Assembly (NCBI GenBank): GCA_945830575.1
Contig: CALZZE010000002.1
Location: 1-64,000, forward strand
From: an uncultured Subdoligranulum sp.
GTDB lineage: Bacteria > Bacillota > Clostridia > Oscillospirales > Ruminococcaceae
DNA: 64,000 nucleotides
Reading direction: 5' to 3'
The notes beneath the pieces are model-generated. The model was given only the letters and a program-made list of their open reading frames with translations. It had not been told where the DNA came from and ran no database searches. Shown here piece after piece: positions 52,088 to 61,610 of this stretch. The position numbers were made by a program, and so were the translations under genes. The first letter of the stretch is position 1. Each line of letters begins with the position of its first letter.

Positions 52088-52945
52088 ATGCTGACCTACA
52101 ACATGGACGTGGAGCCGCGCAGTCAATGGCTGCGCACCACCCCCGGCGCGCTGGCGCTGGCACAGCCCTTTTACTGCACCGAGGCAGGCCGTTTTTACGG
52201 GCGCGGGCAGTTTTCCACCGCCCGCACCGACAAGGAAAGCTACATTTTATTCTATACCCGCCGGGGCGCGGGGCTGATCGAGCAGAACAGTATGCAGGTA
52301 CTGCTGCCGGAAGGGCAGGCACTGCTGCTCAACTGCCGTACCCCGCAAAGCTACTGCACCGCGCCGGGGCAGCCCTGCTGGCACCATGACTGGGTGCATC
52401 TGGACGGAGCCGGGGTGCGGGCGCTGGAGGAGCTGCTGATTCCGGGGCGGCTCTGCCCGCTGCCGCTGTCCCCTGCCCTGCTGCCGGAATTTGACACGAT
52501 TTTGTCCCGGCTGGAGCGGGGCGACACCGCCAGCGTAGTGGCGGTGGGCCTTGCGCTGCACACGCTGCTGGCCGGACTGGCCGCCGTCCGTCTGGAAAGC
52601 ACCGCCCCCACCGGCAGCCGGGCACTTATTGGGCAGGCGGCGGATTACATCCGCACCCACTACGCCGAGGAGCTGGATCTGGACAAGCTTTTACAGATCG
52701 CGCCCATGAGCAAAAGCCATTTCCTGCGGGTGTTCCGGGAGCAGATGGGCACCACGCCCTACAACTTTCTGCTCTGCACCCGCATGACGCAGGCCAAGGA
52801 GCTGCTGGTCATGACGGATTTGTCGGTGGGTGCGGTGGCGGTGCGGGTGGGATTTTCCAGCGAAAGCAATTTTTCCGCCCGGTTTTCCGCCATGACGGGG
52901 CAAAGCCCGCTGCAATACCGCAAAAACATCGCAAACCGCCCCTGA
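52088..52945 (+). CDS. AraC-family regulator of rhamnose genes
   Basis: A 285-residue regulator with an N-terminal cupin-like sensor domain (residues 1-160; YILFYTRRGAGLIEQN) and a C-terminal double helix-turn-helix. The latter contains ELDLDKLLQIAPMSKSHFLRVFREQMG and VGAVAVRVGFSSESNFSARFSAMTG. GAGGGAGG precedes the ATG. Divergent placement from rhaBAD and the direct repeats between them indicate it activates that operon, probably with L-rhamnose as inducer. RhaR or RhaS would be the functional counterpart. Confidence 0.85.
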   Translation: MLTYNMDVEPRSQWLRTTPGALALAQPFYCTEAGRFYGRGQFSTARTDKESYILFYTRRGAGLIEQNSMQVLLPEGQALLLNCRTPQSYCTAPGQPCWHHDWVHLDGAGVRALEELLIPGRLCPLPLSPALLPEFDTILSRLERGDTASVVAVGLALHTLLAGLAAVRLESTAPTGSRALIGQAADYIRTHYAEELDLDKLLQIAPMSKSHFLRVFREQMGTTPYNFLLCTRMTQAKELLVMTDLSVGAVAVRVGFSSESNFSARFSAMTGQSPLQYRKNIANRP

Positions 52946-52988
52946 CAAAACCCCCGGAAACCACCTGCATGGTTTCCGGGGTTTTGTC
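52944..52988 (+). terminator. Terminator of the AraC-type gene
   Basis: GACAAAACCCC.GGAAACC and GGTTTCC.GGGGTTTTGTC form a long stem of about 18 bp around an 8-base loop. Confidence 0.88.
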
Positions 52989-53000
52989 GGTATATCGCTG

Positions 53001-53078
53001 TTACCGCACGTTCTCGCCGTTGGTGTCAATTCCCAGCGGGTTTTGAATGCTGAGAACTTTCAGATTGCTCAGTTTCAT
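53001..53078 (-). pseudogene. N-terminal stub of a GH78-type gene
   Basis: A 25-codon minus-strand frame reads MKLSNLKV, then IQNPLGIDT, and soon stops. This is how many alpha-L-rhamnosidases of family GH78 begin (MK.SNLKV...NPLG.D). It follows the C-terminal remnant of another GH78 gene by 10 bases and has no further rhamnosidase sequence, so it looks like what is left of a second, deleted copy. Confidence 0.5.
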
Positions 53079-53088
53079 GGTTCTTTTC

Positions 53089-53690
53089 TCATGTTGCCAG
53101 CGGGCAGGAATACACATACTGGCCTGCCGGGACGGAATGTTCCGTCTCATCCGGCAGAATCACCTGAGCCGGGACGGGCGTCTGAATGGAAATGGCGGCA
53201 GTTTTGTCCGTGACGCGCCAATCCACCAAAAACTGTCCGGAGCGGCTGTTGTACCGGCCCCTGACGCCGCCCAGCCGTTCATCCACCAGCGGACGGATGC
53301 GGGCTTTGGCGAAGCCGGGTTCTGCTGGCTGGATGCCCAGAATGTACCGGTAGTAAAATTCCCCCACCGCGCCGAAGGCATAGTGATTGAAGGAGACCAT
53401 GTTGCTGCCGTTCTGGTCCTCCTCGTTGACGGTTCCGTCAGGGCGCACCGCGTCCCAGCGTTCCCAGATGGTGGTGGCGTCCCGGTCGACCTGATACATC
53501 CAGCCGGGGCAGTTTTCCTGCAGCAGCAGATCGAAGGCCAGTTTCTCCTGCCCGTGGTCCGCCAGCAGCGGCAGCAGCTGGGCCGTGGCGAAAAATCCGG
53601 TGCCGATGCCTTCGGCGCGCAGCTTTTCCACCAGCTTTTCAAACACGCTGTCCCACAATGGGCCCGGCTCCAGCACATTGGAGAATGTCA
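53089..53690 (-). pseudogene. C-terminal remnant of an alpha-L-rhamnosidase (GH78)
   Basis: About 200 residues match the end of GH78 enzymes: GTGFFATAQLLPLLADHGQE, then DRDATTIWERWDAV, VSFNHYAFGAVGEFYYRYI and the beta-sandwich C-terminus. The N-terminal two thirds, with the main catalytic acid region, are gone. At its 5' end near 53690 the sequence switches abruptly to a ParM-like gene. It once supplied rhamnose to the adjacent rhaBAD pathway. Confidence 0.75.
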
Positions 53691-54028
53691 AACCGTTTGA
53701 AATAAGCGACAAACGCTTTATGCTGCGCCCCAAAGTGGGCCGGCGGCAATCCGATGGCAAGGTCCACACAGATCAGTTCCTCAGAATAGCCGCCCTGCGC
53801 TTCCACTTCATTGGCGATGGCAAACAGCGTCAGAACAAAGAAGCGCTCGTCCTCGGTCTTATCCTTGCGGTAGGGCATCCGCCGGGCGGAAAGTGTGTAA
53901 TACTCGCCCTGATATTCCAGCACGTTGTTTCCGAATGGCCGTGTCAGACTGCGCTGCAGGCCGGATACCATCGGCGGGCAGTGGACGGTCTTGATTTGTT
54001 TGTTTCCGTGGTCGATTGCGATAAGCAT
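53690..54028 (-). pseudogene. N-terminal remnant of a ParM/Alp-like plasmid actin
   Basis: About 112 residues starting MLIAIDHGNKQIKTVHCPP with AAGGAG before the ATG. This is the N-terminal domain of actin-like plasmid segregation proteins (DHGN phosphate-1 region; FVLTLFAIANEVEA; VDLAIGLPPAHFG). The remainder of the actin fold is missing; the frame breaks at the GH78 remnant. It shows that plasmid or ICE DNA was once inserted here. Confidence 0.7.
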
Positions 54029-54197
54029 AACATCAGCTCCTTTTCACTGCTTATACTTATCCTATACGTCTGGAATACACCGGTTTCAACAAACCTTCAA
54101 AAGTAAAGTTGGCTGGAATGCAGGTTTCTGCTATGGTAATCTGTCGAATATTGTGGTATGATATCTCTCAGTGTTGTTTGATTGGGAGGTCAATATT

Positions 54198-54380
54198 TTG
54201 GATATACCACGCCTTCGTCCCGGAGAGGACTGCTACTCGATTCAGCAGGACGGTTCCGGTACCTTTGTAAATTATGTGTACTGCTCCTTTGCCGGAGGGT
54301 TCTTTCAGTGTTCCTGCAGGACACTGGAGGAAGCCCACCGCCGGTGCGAAAAGTGGCTGGAATGGCACGAGAATAAGTGA
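54198..54380 (+). CDS. Small hypothetical protein of mobile-element type
   Basis: A 60-residue protein from a TTG start with GGGAGGT seven bases upstream. It has several aromatic residues and three cysteines (DCYSI, then YCSF and CSCRTLEEA). No family is recognised; similar small proteins occur on clostridial mobile DNA, which fits the ParM remnant nearby. A hairpin terminator follows the stop by 9 bases. Confidence 0.5.
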   Translation: MDIPRLRPGEDCYSIQQDGSGTFVNYVYCSFAGGFFQCSCRTLEEAHRRCEKWLEWHENK

Positions 54381-54389
54381 TTGAAAAAA

Positions 54390-54412
54390 GCAGAGAGCTC
54401 TCCGCTCTCTGC
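54390..54412. terminator. Terminator-like hairpin
   Basis: GCAGAGAGC and GCTCTCTGC form a 9-bp perfect stem with a 5-base loop, with AAAAAA on the left side. Confidence 0.65.
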
Positions 54413-54562
54413 CAATTTATTTTATTATGTTTTGGCTCTTGATTCTGTTGGATTGGCTCAGTGTGTAGCTTTCCGCGATAATCTGGAACACCTGCTCCCC
54501 GCCCATGTGTTTTGTTGGAGCGTTCGTCCGGTGCTGTTTCCGGTCAACGGTCGATCTGCTTT

Positions 54563-56353
54563 TCACACAATTTTCGCCTCATAAGGTGCGAGAGAGACGA
54601 CGTCCGGCAGGCCGAGGAGGAAGGGGCTGTCCACGCGGAACTGCTGTTCCTGTTCGCTGAAATTGAACAGGGCGACCATGGTCTGCTCGTCACACTTACG
54701 CACAAGCACCAGCACGGCGGTGTTGTCGGCACCCCAGGTGGTCACGGAGGCATCGGGCGCAAAGCAGCAGTCGGCACGCATCTGGCGCAGCTCGGCAAGA
54801 CCCTGCCACAGCGTGTTTTGCAGGGTGCCGGGGATGCTCCGCCGCTTTGCTTTTGTCCAGTCAAATTTGCTGCGGTGGAGGTTGCGGCTGTCCTCGGCCA
54901 GCGCTGCGTCCTGCTTGTAGTCCCAGCCGTTCAGCTGGCCGATCTCATCGCCGCAGTTCATCATGGGAAAGCCCTTCAGAAATGCCATGACGCTGTGCAG
55001 CAGCAGGTCGCGGCGGAGGGCAAGCTGCAATGCCTGCCCGTCCTTTTCTTCCAGCGCTTTTTCCACGCCGCACAGGCTGGCGGCGGTGCCGCAGCTGCGG
55101 GCGTCGCCGGTGGCGGGGTCGTAGTTGTACAGCTCTCCTTTGGCCCAGCTTCCGGGGAACTTTCCTTCGTAAAAATGGTAGAGATATTCCTTATGCAGCT
55201 GGGGGTCGATGCCAAGGCGGTGTTCCTCGTCCTCGTCCAGACCCCAGCCAATGTCATCGTGGCAGCGCAGATAATTCACAAACCAGCAGTGTTCCGGCAA
55301 GCTGTTCAGCGCATCCAGCTGGGCTTTCAGCAGCCGCACGTCCCGGCTGGCCAGAGCGCTCCACAGGTTGACCATCACCGACACATTGTACAGCATGTGA
55401 CATTCCGGCTTTTCCGGCGTGCCGTAGTAGGCGGCCAGCTCCCGCGGCGCCATGACCACCTCGCCTTTGAGGATCACCGCCGGGCAGACACATTCCAGCA
55501 CCATGCGCAGCATCCGCACAATGGTATGTACCTGCGGCAGATTGCGGCAGCTGGTGCCCAGCTCTTTCCAGATATAGGGTACTGCGTCGATGCGCAGCAC
55601 CTCCACGCCCAGATTGGCAAGGTGCAGGATGCTTTTGACCATCTCCACAAACACCGCCGGATTGCGGTAATTCAGATCCCACTGGTAGGGGTGGAAGGTG
55701 GTCAGCACCCATTGGTGCATCTCCTCATTCCATGTGAAGTTGCCCGGCGCGGTGTTGGGGAACACCTGCGGCATGGTGCGCTCGTACTGGTCGGGAATGG
55801 TGCGGTCCTCAAAGCAGTGGTAATACGCCTGATAGGTGCTGTCCCCCGCCTTGGCCCGCATGGCCCATTCGTGGGTGTCGGCAGTGTGGTTCATCACCAC
55901 ATCCAGACACAGGCTGATGCCCGCTTTGCGCAGCTTTGCCGTCAGCGCGGCCAGGTCCTCATTGGTGCCGAGGGCAGGGTCCACCTCCTCAAAGCTTTCC
56001 ACCGCGTAGCCGCCGTCATTGTGGGGATGGGGCATTTTCAGCAGCGGCATCAGGTGCAGATAGGTCAGCTTCTGTTCCTTCAGATAGGACAGTTTTCCGG
56101 CAAGGGCCTTCAGGTCCCCCGCGAACAGGTCGGTATACATGGTCATGCCGAACATATTGCCCCGGCGATACCAGTCCGGGTCCGCCTCGCGGGCGGAATC
56201 CAGACGTTTCAGTTCTTTGCTGCGTTCCTCATAGGCCTGCCCCATGGTGTGCTTCAGCGCGTTCAGCCACCAGCGGTCATTGTACAGTTCCATAAACAGC
56301 CAGTCCAGCTCGTCCTCGTGACGGGACAGACGGGCGGAAAACACATCCGTCAT
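54563..56353 (-). CDS. GH13 amylosucrase-like enzyme
   Basis: A 596-residue protein with an N-terminal helical domain (residues 1-70) and the GH13 barrel typical of the amylosucrase/sucrose hydrolase group. Catalytic residues are D256 (EVLRIDAV), E298 (ILKGEVV) and D366 or D367 (RCHDDIGWG). The B-strand region is DVVMNHTADTHEWA. Such enzymes cleave sucrose and transfer glucose to glucan or water. The ATG has GGAGGG upstream. It is the last gene of the ABC-importer operon, so sucrose is the likely substrate. No signal peptide, so it is cytoplasmic. Confidence 0.85.
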   Translation of the reverse strand: MTDVFSARLSRHEDELDWLFMELYNDRWWLNALKHTMGQAYEERSKELKRLDSAREADPDWYRRGNMFGMTMYTDLFAGDLKALAGKLSYLKEQKLTYLHLMPLLKMPHPHNDGGYAVESFEEVDPALGTNEDLAALTAKLRKAGISLCLDVVMNHTADTHEWAMRAKAGDSTYQAYYHCFEDRTIPDQYERTMPQVFPNTAPGNFTWNEEMHQWVLTTFHPYQWDLNYRNPAVFVEMVKSILHLANLGVEVLRIDAVPYIWKELGTSCRNLPQVHTIVRMLRMVLECVCPAVILKGEVVMAPRELAAYYGTPEKPECHMLYNVSVMVNLWSALASRDVRLLKAQLDALNSLPEHCWFVNYLRCHDDIGWGLDEDEEHRLGIDPQLHKEYLYHFYEGKFPGSWAKGELYNYDPATGDARSCGTAASLCGVEKALEEKDGQALQLALRRDLLLHSVMAFLKGFPMMNCGDEIGQLNGWDYKQDAALAEDSRNLHRSKFDWTKAKRRSIPGTLQNTLWQGLAELRQMRADCCFAPDASVTTWGADNTAVLVLVRKCDEQTMVALFNFSEQEQQFRVDSPFLLGLPDVVSLAPYEAKIV

Positions 56354-56376
56354 AAACAATCCCTCCTATAAAGAAG

Positions 56377-56403
56377 GACCGGCGCCTTTTCGGGGCGCCG
56401 GTC
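56377..56403 (-). terminator. Intergenic hairpin between GH32 and GH13 genes
   Basis: GACCGGCGCC and GGCGCCGGTC form a 10-bp stem around a 7-base loop. On the minus strand it is followed by CTTCTTTATA. It may reduce read-through into the GH13 gene. Confidence 0.65.
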
Positions 56404-56416
56404 GATGGTTTCACAA

Positions 56417-57895
56417 TTACCCCAGCGTGTGATGCAGGATGTCCAGTTTGACAGGCCCGTCCGAGCGGAAGGTGATGTCCTGCGCGTCCGGCGGTGTCTC
56501 CAGCAGGGCGCTCAGGGCGCGCTCGCCGTCATTGATGAACAACTCTGCGCTCTCGCCGTCCAGCACCAGCCGCAGCGTCAGCTTTCCGTGATGGGGCGTC
56601 GCGGTGATGTGGCGGGTGTGGGGAATGTCCCGGCGGCTTCCGGAACGGCTGCGGTCAAACACCAGCTCGCCGCGGGTCAGGTTGCAGCGGACTTCGGTGA
56701 AGAACCGGTCGCTGCCCGCAAAGCGCAGCTCGAACCGGCGGCAGGCGGGGCTGGCGTCCACGTCCACCGTCACCGTCATGTCCACATGGCGGCCCGACAC
56801 GCCCTCAAACTGCTGGCTGCCGTACACTGTCACGCCGGACAGAGCAGTCTCCTTTTTCCAAAGGGTTTCCAGCTCCCGCACCGGCGTCTGATACAGGCGG
56901 CCGTGGCGAAGATGCAGTTCCCGCGGCAGGCTCATGCGGCCAAACCAGGGATGCACGCGGGGTTCGCTGCCGCAGGTCTCCCAGTTGACCATCCAGCCCA
57001 CCATGATGCGCCGCCCATCGGGGGCCAGCGTGGTCTGGGGGGCGTAGAAGTCCAGGCCGTGGTCGATTGGCTGAACCTGTTCGCGGGTAAAGGTGCGGGT
57101 CCCGGCATCCCAGTGACCCAGCAGCGCGATGGTGCCGTAGCCCGCATGAAACTCCCCGTCCCGGTTGGCCTGCATCTCCTGCGGGCTGACCAGCAGCAGT
57201 TGTTTGCCGTCCAGCGGGAAAAAGTCGGGACATTCCCACATTCTGCCGTACTCGTTGTCGCTGGAATCCAACTCGGTGACAAAGGTCCAGTGCAGGGCGT
57301 CGGGGCTTTCAAACAGCAGGATGCTGCCCTGCCGGGTCTCGTGGCGGTTGCCTGCCGCGCAGTAGTATTTGTCGTTCTCCCGCCAGATTTTCGGGTCTCG
57401 GAAATCCACCGCGCTGTAGCCCGCCGGCAAGGCCGAGGCGTCCAGCACCGGGTTCTGGGAGACCTTGCGGAAATCCACGCCGTTGCCGATTGCGACACAC
57501 TGGGCCTGCAGTTCCGCATGGCCGGTGGAGGCAGGCTGCACGCCGGTGTACATCAGCAGCAGCTGTCCGTCCGGGGTCTCCACCGCCGTGCCGGAGAAGC
57601 ATCCGCCCGCGTCGGCGGCGGTATCGGGGGCGAGGGCGGCGGGCTGCCAGGTCCAATGCAGCAGGTCGGTGGTGACAGCGTGGCCCCAGTGCATGGGTCC
57701 CCACACCGTGCTGTACGGGTTGTACTGGTAAAACAGGTGGTATTCTCCATTGTAATAACAGAATCCGTTGGGGTCGTTCATCCAGCCCACCATGGGGGTC
57801 AGGTGGAACAGGGGGCGTTCAGAGGCGGGGATTTTGGCTGCCTGCGCCCGTTCAAATTCCCGTGCGGCCTCCAGCTTTGACTGGTTTCGGGGCAT
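56417..57895 (-). CDS. GH32 beta-fructofuranosidase (sucrose / fructan hydrolase)
   Basis: A 492-residue cytoplasmic enzyme that releases fructose from sucrose or short fructans. The nucleophile D41 is in WMNDPNG, the transition-state stabiliser is D167 in FRDPK, and the acid/base is E221 in WECPDFF. The C-terminal beta-sandwich is complete. GGAGAG precedes the ATG. It lies 20 bases after the solute-binding protein in the same operon, whose ABC importer would bring in unphosphorylated sugar. Confidence 0.92.
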   Translation of the reverse strand: MPRNQSKLEAAREFERAQAAKIPASERPLFHLTPMVGWMNDPNGFCYYNGEYHLFYQYNPYSTVWGPMHWGHAVTTDLLHWTWQPAALAPDTAADAGGCFSGTAVETPDGQLLLMYTGVQPASTGHAELQAQCVAIGNGVDFRKVSQNPVLDASALPAGYSAVDFRDPKIWRENDKYYCAAGNRHETRQGSILLFESPDALHWTFVTELDSSDNEYGRMWECPDFFPLDGKQLLLVSPQEMQANRDGEFHAGYGTIALLGHWDAGTRTFTREQVQPIDHGLDFYAPQTTLAPDGRRIMVGWMVNWETCGSEPRVHPWFGRMSLPRELHLRHGRLYQTPVRELETLWKKETALSGVTVYGSQQFEGVSGRHVDMTVTVDVDASPACRRFELRFAGSDRFFTEVRCNLTRGELVFDRSRSGSRRDIPHTRHITATPHHGKLTLRLVLDGESAELFINDGERALSALLETPPDAQDITFRSDGPVKLDILHHTLG

Positions 57896-57915
57896 AAAGG
57901 TCTCTCCTTTTTTGG

Positions 57916-59577
57916 TTATTTCCCGGCGGCGTAGCGGTTATAAGCGTTCTGGTAGACCTCCAGCAGCTTGTCAGCGCCGCAGCTCTGCAGCTTGGACTTG
58001 TAGGCCTCCCAGTCGGCATCGCTGGGGCCGCCCTCCTTGATCCAGAGGGCCTCCTGCTCGGAGACAGCGTTTTCAAACTCCACGCGGTACATGTCGATGG
58101 TGTCCAGCTCCTCGGCGGTGAACACGCAGTCCACGGGGTAGGTGGTGGTATCCTTCACATAGGGCATCCAGAAGTCGTACAGGTCGGTCAGACGCTCGAT
58201 GGCGCGATCCTCCATCTTGAAGGTAGTGTTGTAGTAGTCAGACAGGATCAGTTTGGGGCCGTAGACCTCGTACTGGCCCTTCAGCTCACCGGCGCTCTTG
58301 CCGTACTGTTCGCGGGACTGCTCGTCGGTGATGCTCAGCCAGCGGCCGTCGGCGTCCTGCTCGGTGAAATAGGTGCCGATGGGGCCGTATTGCAGCTGCA
58401 TGACGGTCTCCGGGGCGTACCACTGGTCAAAGAATTTCAGCAGGTTGGCGGGGCTTTCGCAAGCGCTGGTCACGCTCAGGTTGCCGGAGTTGATGGCGCC
58501 GCCGGTGCGCACCGTCACGTTGGAGGTGCCGTCGGGGCCGGTGAGGACAGGCAGGAACACATAATCCTTGGAGTAATCGCCCATCAGTTCCTCAATGTAC
58601 CACCAGGTCGCCACGCCCACATAGCCCTGAGAGCACTTGGACATATACTGGGTGGTGTCCTGGCTGAACATTTCCTGATCCATCAGGCCCTCGGCAAACC
58701 AGTCATGGAAGTAGGTGACGGCGGCGCGGTAGTTGTCGTCGTCACTGACAAAGTTGACGGTGCCGTCCTTGTTGAGCACCAGATCGTTGCAGACGTCGTT
58801 GGGCCAGTTGGTGTAGCCGAAGCCCGCATAGAAGATGTTCTGGCCCCAGCACCACTCGTCAAAGCCGGTGCTCATGGGGATGGTGGAGCCCGCCGGGTTG
58901 CCGTAGTAAGTGGCGGACATATCGTTGTCCTTGAACGCCTGGAGGGCGGTGTGCAGTTCGTCCAGCGTGGTGGGGACAGGCAGGCCCAGCTCATCCAGCC
59001 ATGCCTTGTTGATCATGCTGAACTGAGGGATGGTGAAGATGCTGTAATCCTCCTCCTTGCCGATGCCGGCGGTGCCCATCTGTTCGCCGGAGGGCAGACC
59101 GTAGATGCAGCCATCGTCCATGGTGATGGCGGCGCGGATCTCAGGATGCTCCTCGAGAATCTTGGTCAGGTTGGGCATATATTCCTCGGTCAGGTAGGGG
59201 GTCAGGTCGATGAAGGTGCCGTCCTCGCCGTAGGTGGTCAGGTCGTAGTTGTTGAAGCCCACGCCCATGAAGGCGTCCGGCAGCTGGCCGCCCGCGATGC
59301 GCACGTTGACCTGCTCGGAGAGGGAATCGCTCATGCAGTCCCACTTGATGGAAATGCCGTTGTCCTGCTGCATTTTATCGAGGACTTCGTTGTTGTCGTA
59401 GCCGCCGGACAGCGCGGAGATGCCGCCCACGATTTCAAAATTGGTCTGGTCGGTGTTGGTGTTGGCCACGCCCGGCTCGGCCTTGGGAGTGGAGGGTTTG
59501 CCGCCGCAGGCGCAGAGGCTTGCGGCCATGCCAGCGGTCAGCGCCAGCGCGGTGATGCGTTTGAAACTGGTTTTCAT
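57916..59577 (-). CDS. Sugar-binding lipoprotein of ABC importer (LipO-like)
   Basis: A 553-residue extracellular solute-binding protein with a lipoprotein signal (LTAGMAASLCACGG, cysteine 24). Its large size and sequence style fit the LipO/LplA group used with LplB/LplC permeases for oligosaccharides. It is encoded after the two permeases and before the fructosidase. No ATPase gene is present, so a shared multi-sugar ATPase (MsmX type) is expected elsewhere. Confidence 0.92.
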   Translation of the reverse strand: MKTSFKRITALALTAGMAASLCACGGKPSTPKAEPGVANTNTDQTNFEIVGGISALSGGYDNNEVLDKMQQDNGISIKWDCMSDSLSEQVNVRIAGGQLPDAFMGVGFNNYDLTTYGEDGTFIDLTPYLTEEYMPNLTKILEEHPEIRAAITMDDGCIYGLPSGEQMGTAGIGKEEDYSIFTIPQFSMINKAWLDELGLPVPTTLDELHTALQAFKDNDMSATYYGNPAGSTIPMSTGFDEWCWGQNIFYAGFGYTNWPNDVCNDLVLNKDGTVNFVSDDDNYRAAVTYFHDWFAEGLMDQEMFSQDTTQYMSKCSQGYVGVATWWYIEELMGDYSKDYVFLPVLTGPDGTSNVTVRTGGAINSGNLSVTSACESPANLLKFFDQWYAPETVMQLQYGPIGTYFTEQDADGRWLSITDEQSREQYGKSAGELKGQYEVYGPKLILSDYYNTTFKMEDRAIERLTDLYDFWMPYVKDTTTYPVDCVFTAEELDTIDMYRVEFENAVSEQEALWIKEGGPSDADWEAYKSKLQSCGADKLLEVYQNAYNRYAAGK

Positions 59578-59603
59578 ACTCGTATTCTCCTTTTATAATG
59601 GAT

Positions 59604-60506
59604 TCAGCCTTTGACAGCACCGGCCATAAAGCCCTGCTCAAAGTATTTCTGGACGAAGGGATAGATGACCAGCATGGGAGCCGCCGCCACGATGATGGAG
59701 GCAAACTTGATCATCTCGGTCATTTTGTTCAGCTCCGCGTAGCCGCCGGAGATCATGCTGGCCTGGCTGGCGCTGGTGGAGCTTTTGATGAGGATGTTGC
59801 GCAGCACCAGCGGCAGAGGCGCCTGGTCGCTGCTCATGTAAATGAGGGCGGTGAACCAGTCGTTCCAGTAGGCCACCATGCTGAACACCACCATGACCGC
59901 CATGATGGGCTTGGACAGCGGAATGATGATGCTGAAGAACACCCGCAGCTTGGATGCGCCGTCAATTTCGGCGGCCTCCTTCAGTTCCTTGGGGATGCCG
60001 GTCTCGAAGAAGTTGCGGGCGATGATCATGTTGCTCACCGCCACGCCGCCGGGCAGGAACATGGCCCAGATGGTGTTCATCAGGCCGGTGTCCTTGACGA
60101 TCAGGTAGGTGGGAATCAGTCCGCCGCCGAAATACATCGTGATGACGAAGAAGATGTTGAAGAACTTGCGCCCCGGCAGGTCAGGGTTGGACAGAGGATA
60201 GGCGGTCACATAAATCATGGCCACCGAGAAAATGGTGCCGACCACCGTGTATTTGATGCTGTTCCAGTAGCCCATCAGAATGCTGTCGTCCACGAACACC
60301 GCCTTGTAGCCCTCCAGCGTGAACTGGCTGGGCAGCAGGAAGGTCTTGCCCGCGTAGACGTCGTAGGGGTTGGACACCGACGCGATGAGGATGTAGTACA
60401 GCGGGTAGGCCACAATGATGAGGATGAGGACGGACAGCGCCACCAGTACCATATCGCTGGCTTTGTCGGAAAGACCGCCCAATTTGTTTTTCTTTGTCTT
60501 GATCAT
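59604..60506 (-). CDS. ABC sugar permease (LplC/YtcP-like)
   Basis: A 300-residue inner-membrane permease with six transmembrane segments. The ABC-binding EAA loop is visible as ELKEAAEIDGASKLRVFFSIIIPLSKP at about residues 174-200. It begins 13 bases after the partner permease stop and pairs with it as a heterodimer for oligosaccharide import. Confidence 0.93.
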   Translation of the reverse strand: MIKTKKNKLGGLSDKASDMVLVALSVLILIIVAYPLYYILIASVSNPYDVYAGKTFLLPSQFTLEGYKAVFVDDSILMGYWNSIKYTVVGTIFSVAMIYVTAYPLSNPDLPGRKFFNIFFVITMYFGGGLIPTYLIVKDTGLMNTIWAMFLPGGVAVSNMIIARNFFETGIPKELKEAAEIDGASKLRVFFSIIIPLSKPIMAVMVVFSMVAYWNDWFTALIYMSSDQAPLPLVLRNILIKSSTSASQASMISGGYAELNKMTEMIKFASIIVAAAPMLVIYPFVQKYFEQGFMAGAVKG

Positions 60507-60519
60507 GGTATGGCCTCCC

Positions 60520-61500
60520 TTACACGAAATTCACATCGCTGGCCTTTTTGGCGATCTTGCTGACGACGATCAGCAGGATGATGTTCACCAGCGTGTTGAA
60601 CAGGCCGATGGCCGTGGAGTAACTGTACTTGGCGTTGAGAATGCCCTGTTCGTACACATACACCGCGATGATGTCGCTGGTGGCCTTGTTCAGCTCGGTT
60701 TGCAGCAGATAGGCTTTCTCAAAGCCCACGTTCATCAGGTTGCTGGCGCTCATGATGAGCTGTAAGACGATCATGGGAACCAGCTGGGGCAGGTCGATGT
60801 GCAGGATGCGCTGGAACACCGAGGCGCCGTCCACCTTGGCGGCCTCATAGAGGGAGGTGTCCACGCCGGACAGGGTCGCCAGATAGATGATGGTGCCCCA
60901 GCCGGCCTCCTGCCAGATGCCGCTGGCAATGTAGATGGTGCGGAACATGGTGCTTTCGGTGAGGAAGTCCACGCTGGTGCCGAACAGCAGGTTGATGAGG
61001 CCGCCGGACGGAGACAGGAAGATGCGCAGCATACCGCAGATGATCATGGTGGAAATGAAGTGCGGCGCATACAGGACGGTCTGCACCACCCGGCGCAGCC
61101 GGTGGAACCGCAGCTGGTTGAGCGCCAGCGCCAGAATGATGGGCACTGGGAAGCTCCACAGCAGGCTGTACAAGCTGAGCAGCACGGTGTTTTTGATCAT
61201 GCGCACGCAGTTGGGGGACTCAAAAAACCGCTTGAACCAGTACAGCCCCACCCATTCACTTCCGGTGATGCCCCGGCTGGGCTTGAAGTCCCGGAAGGCG
61301 ATCTGGATGCCGTACATGGGCCCGTACTTGTAAATGATGGTGATGATGACCGGAACCAGCAGCAGCAGGTAAAGCTGCCAGTTTTCCGCAAGCCTTTGCC
61401 GCAGCGGCTTGTGGCGGATCTCCGGGTCCTCCGCAGGCCGTGCAGCGAACAGGCCGAAGCGCTTTTTCGGAGCAGCCACTTCGGCGGTCGTTTTGTTCAT
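60520..61500 (-). CDS. ABC sugar permease (LplB-like)
   Basis: A 326-residue permease with a long cytoplasmic N-terminus and six transmembrane segments. The EAA loop is LYEAAKVDGASVFQRILHIDLPQLVP at about residues 218-243. GAAGGAGG precedes the ATG. It is the first gene of the importer-fructosidase operon, directly downstream of a LacI-type control region. Confidence 0.93.
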   Translation of the reverse strand: MNKTTAEVAAPKKRFGLFAARPAEDPEIRHKPLRQRLAENWQLYLLLLVPVIITIIYKYGPMYGIQIAFRDFKPSRGITGSEWVGLYWFKRFFESPNCVRMIKNTVLLSLYSLLWSFPVPIILALALNQLRFHRLRRVVQTVLYAPHFISTMIICGMLRIFLSPSGGLINLLFGTSVDFLTESTMFRTIYIASGIWQEAGWGTIIYLATLSGVDTSLYEAAKVDGASVFQRILHIDLPQLVPMIVLQLIMSASNLMNVGFEKAYLLQTELNKATSDIIAVYVYEQGILNAKYSYSTAIGLFNTLVNIILLIVVSKIAKKASDVNFV

Positions 61501-61551
61501 AGGGTTCCTCCTTCTTGAATGGATGGGGTGATCAGTCCCGTTTCATGGTGT

Positions 61552-61610
61552 CGTGAATCGTTTCACGTTCTGTCAAGCCAAAGATACCACGTTTGCAAGG
61601 GTTTTGTCAA
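61552..61610 (-). promoter_or_regulatory. Promoter and LacI-type operator of the sugar operon
   Basis: On the minus strand: TTGACA (61605-61610), 18 bp, TATCTT (61581-61586). Just downstream lies CGTGAATCGTTTCACG (61552-61567), a palindrome with the central CG typical of LacI/GalR and CcpA sites. A repressor bound there would block transcription start or early elongation. The stretch 61501-61814 contains only control sequences. Confidence 0.7.

Noticed and set aside
53047-53700. A 217-codon plus-strand frame opposite the GH78 remnant
   Set aside because: It is antisense to recognisable rhamnosidase sequence and has no protein features of its own.
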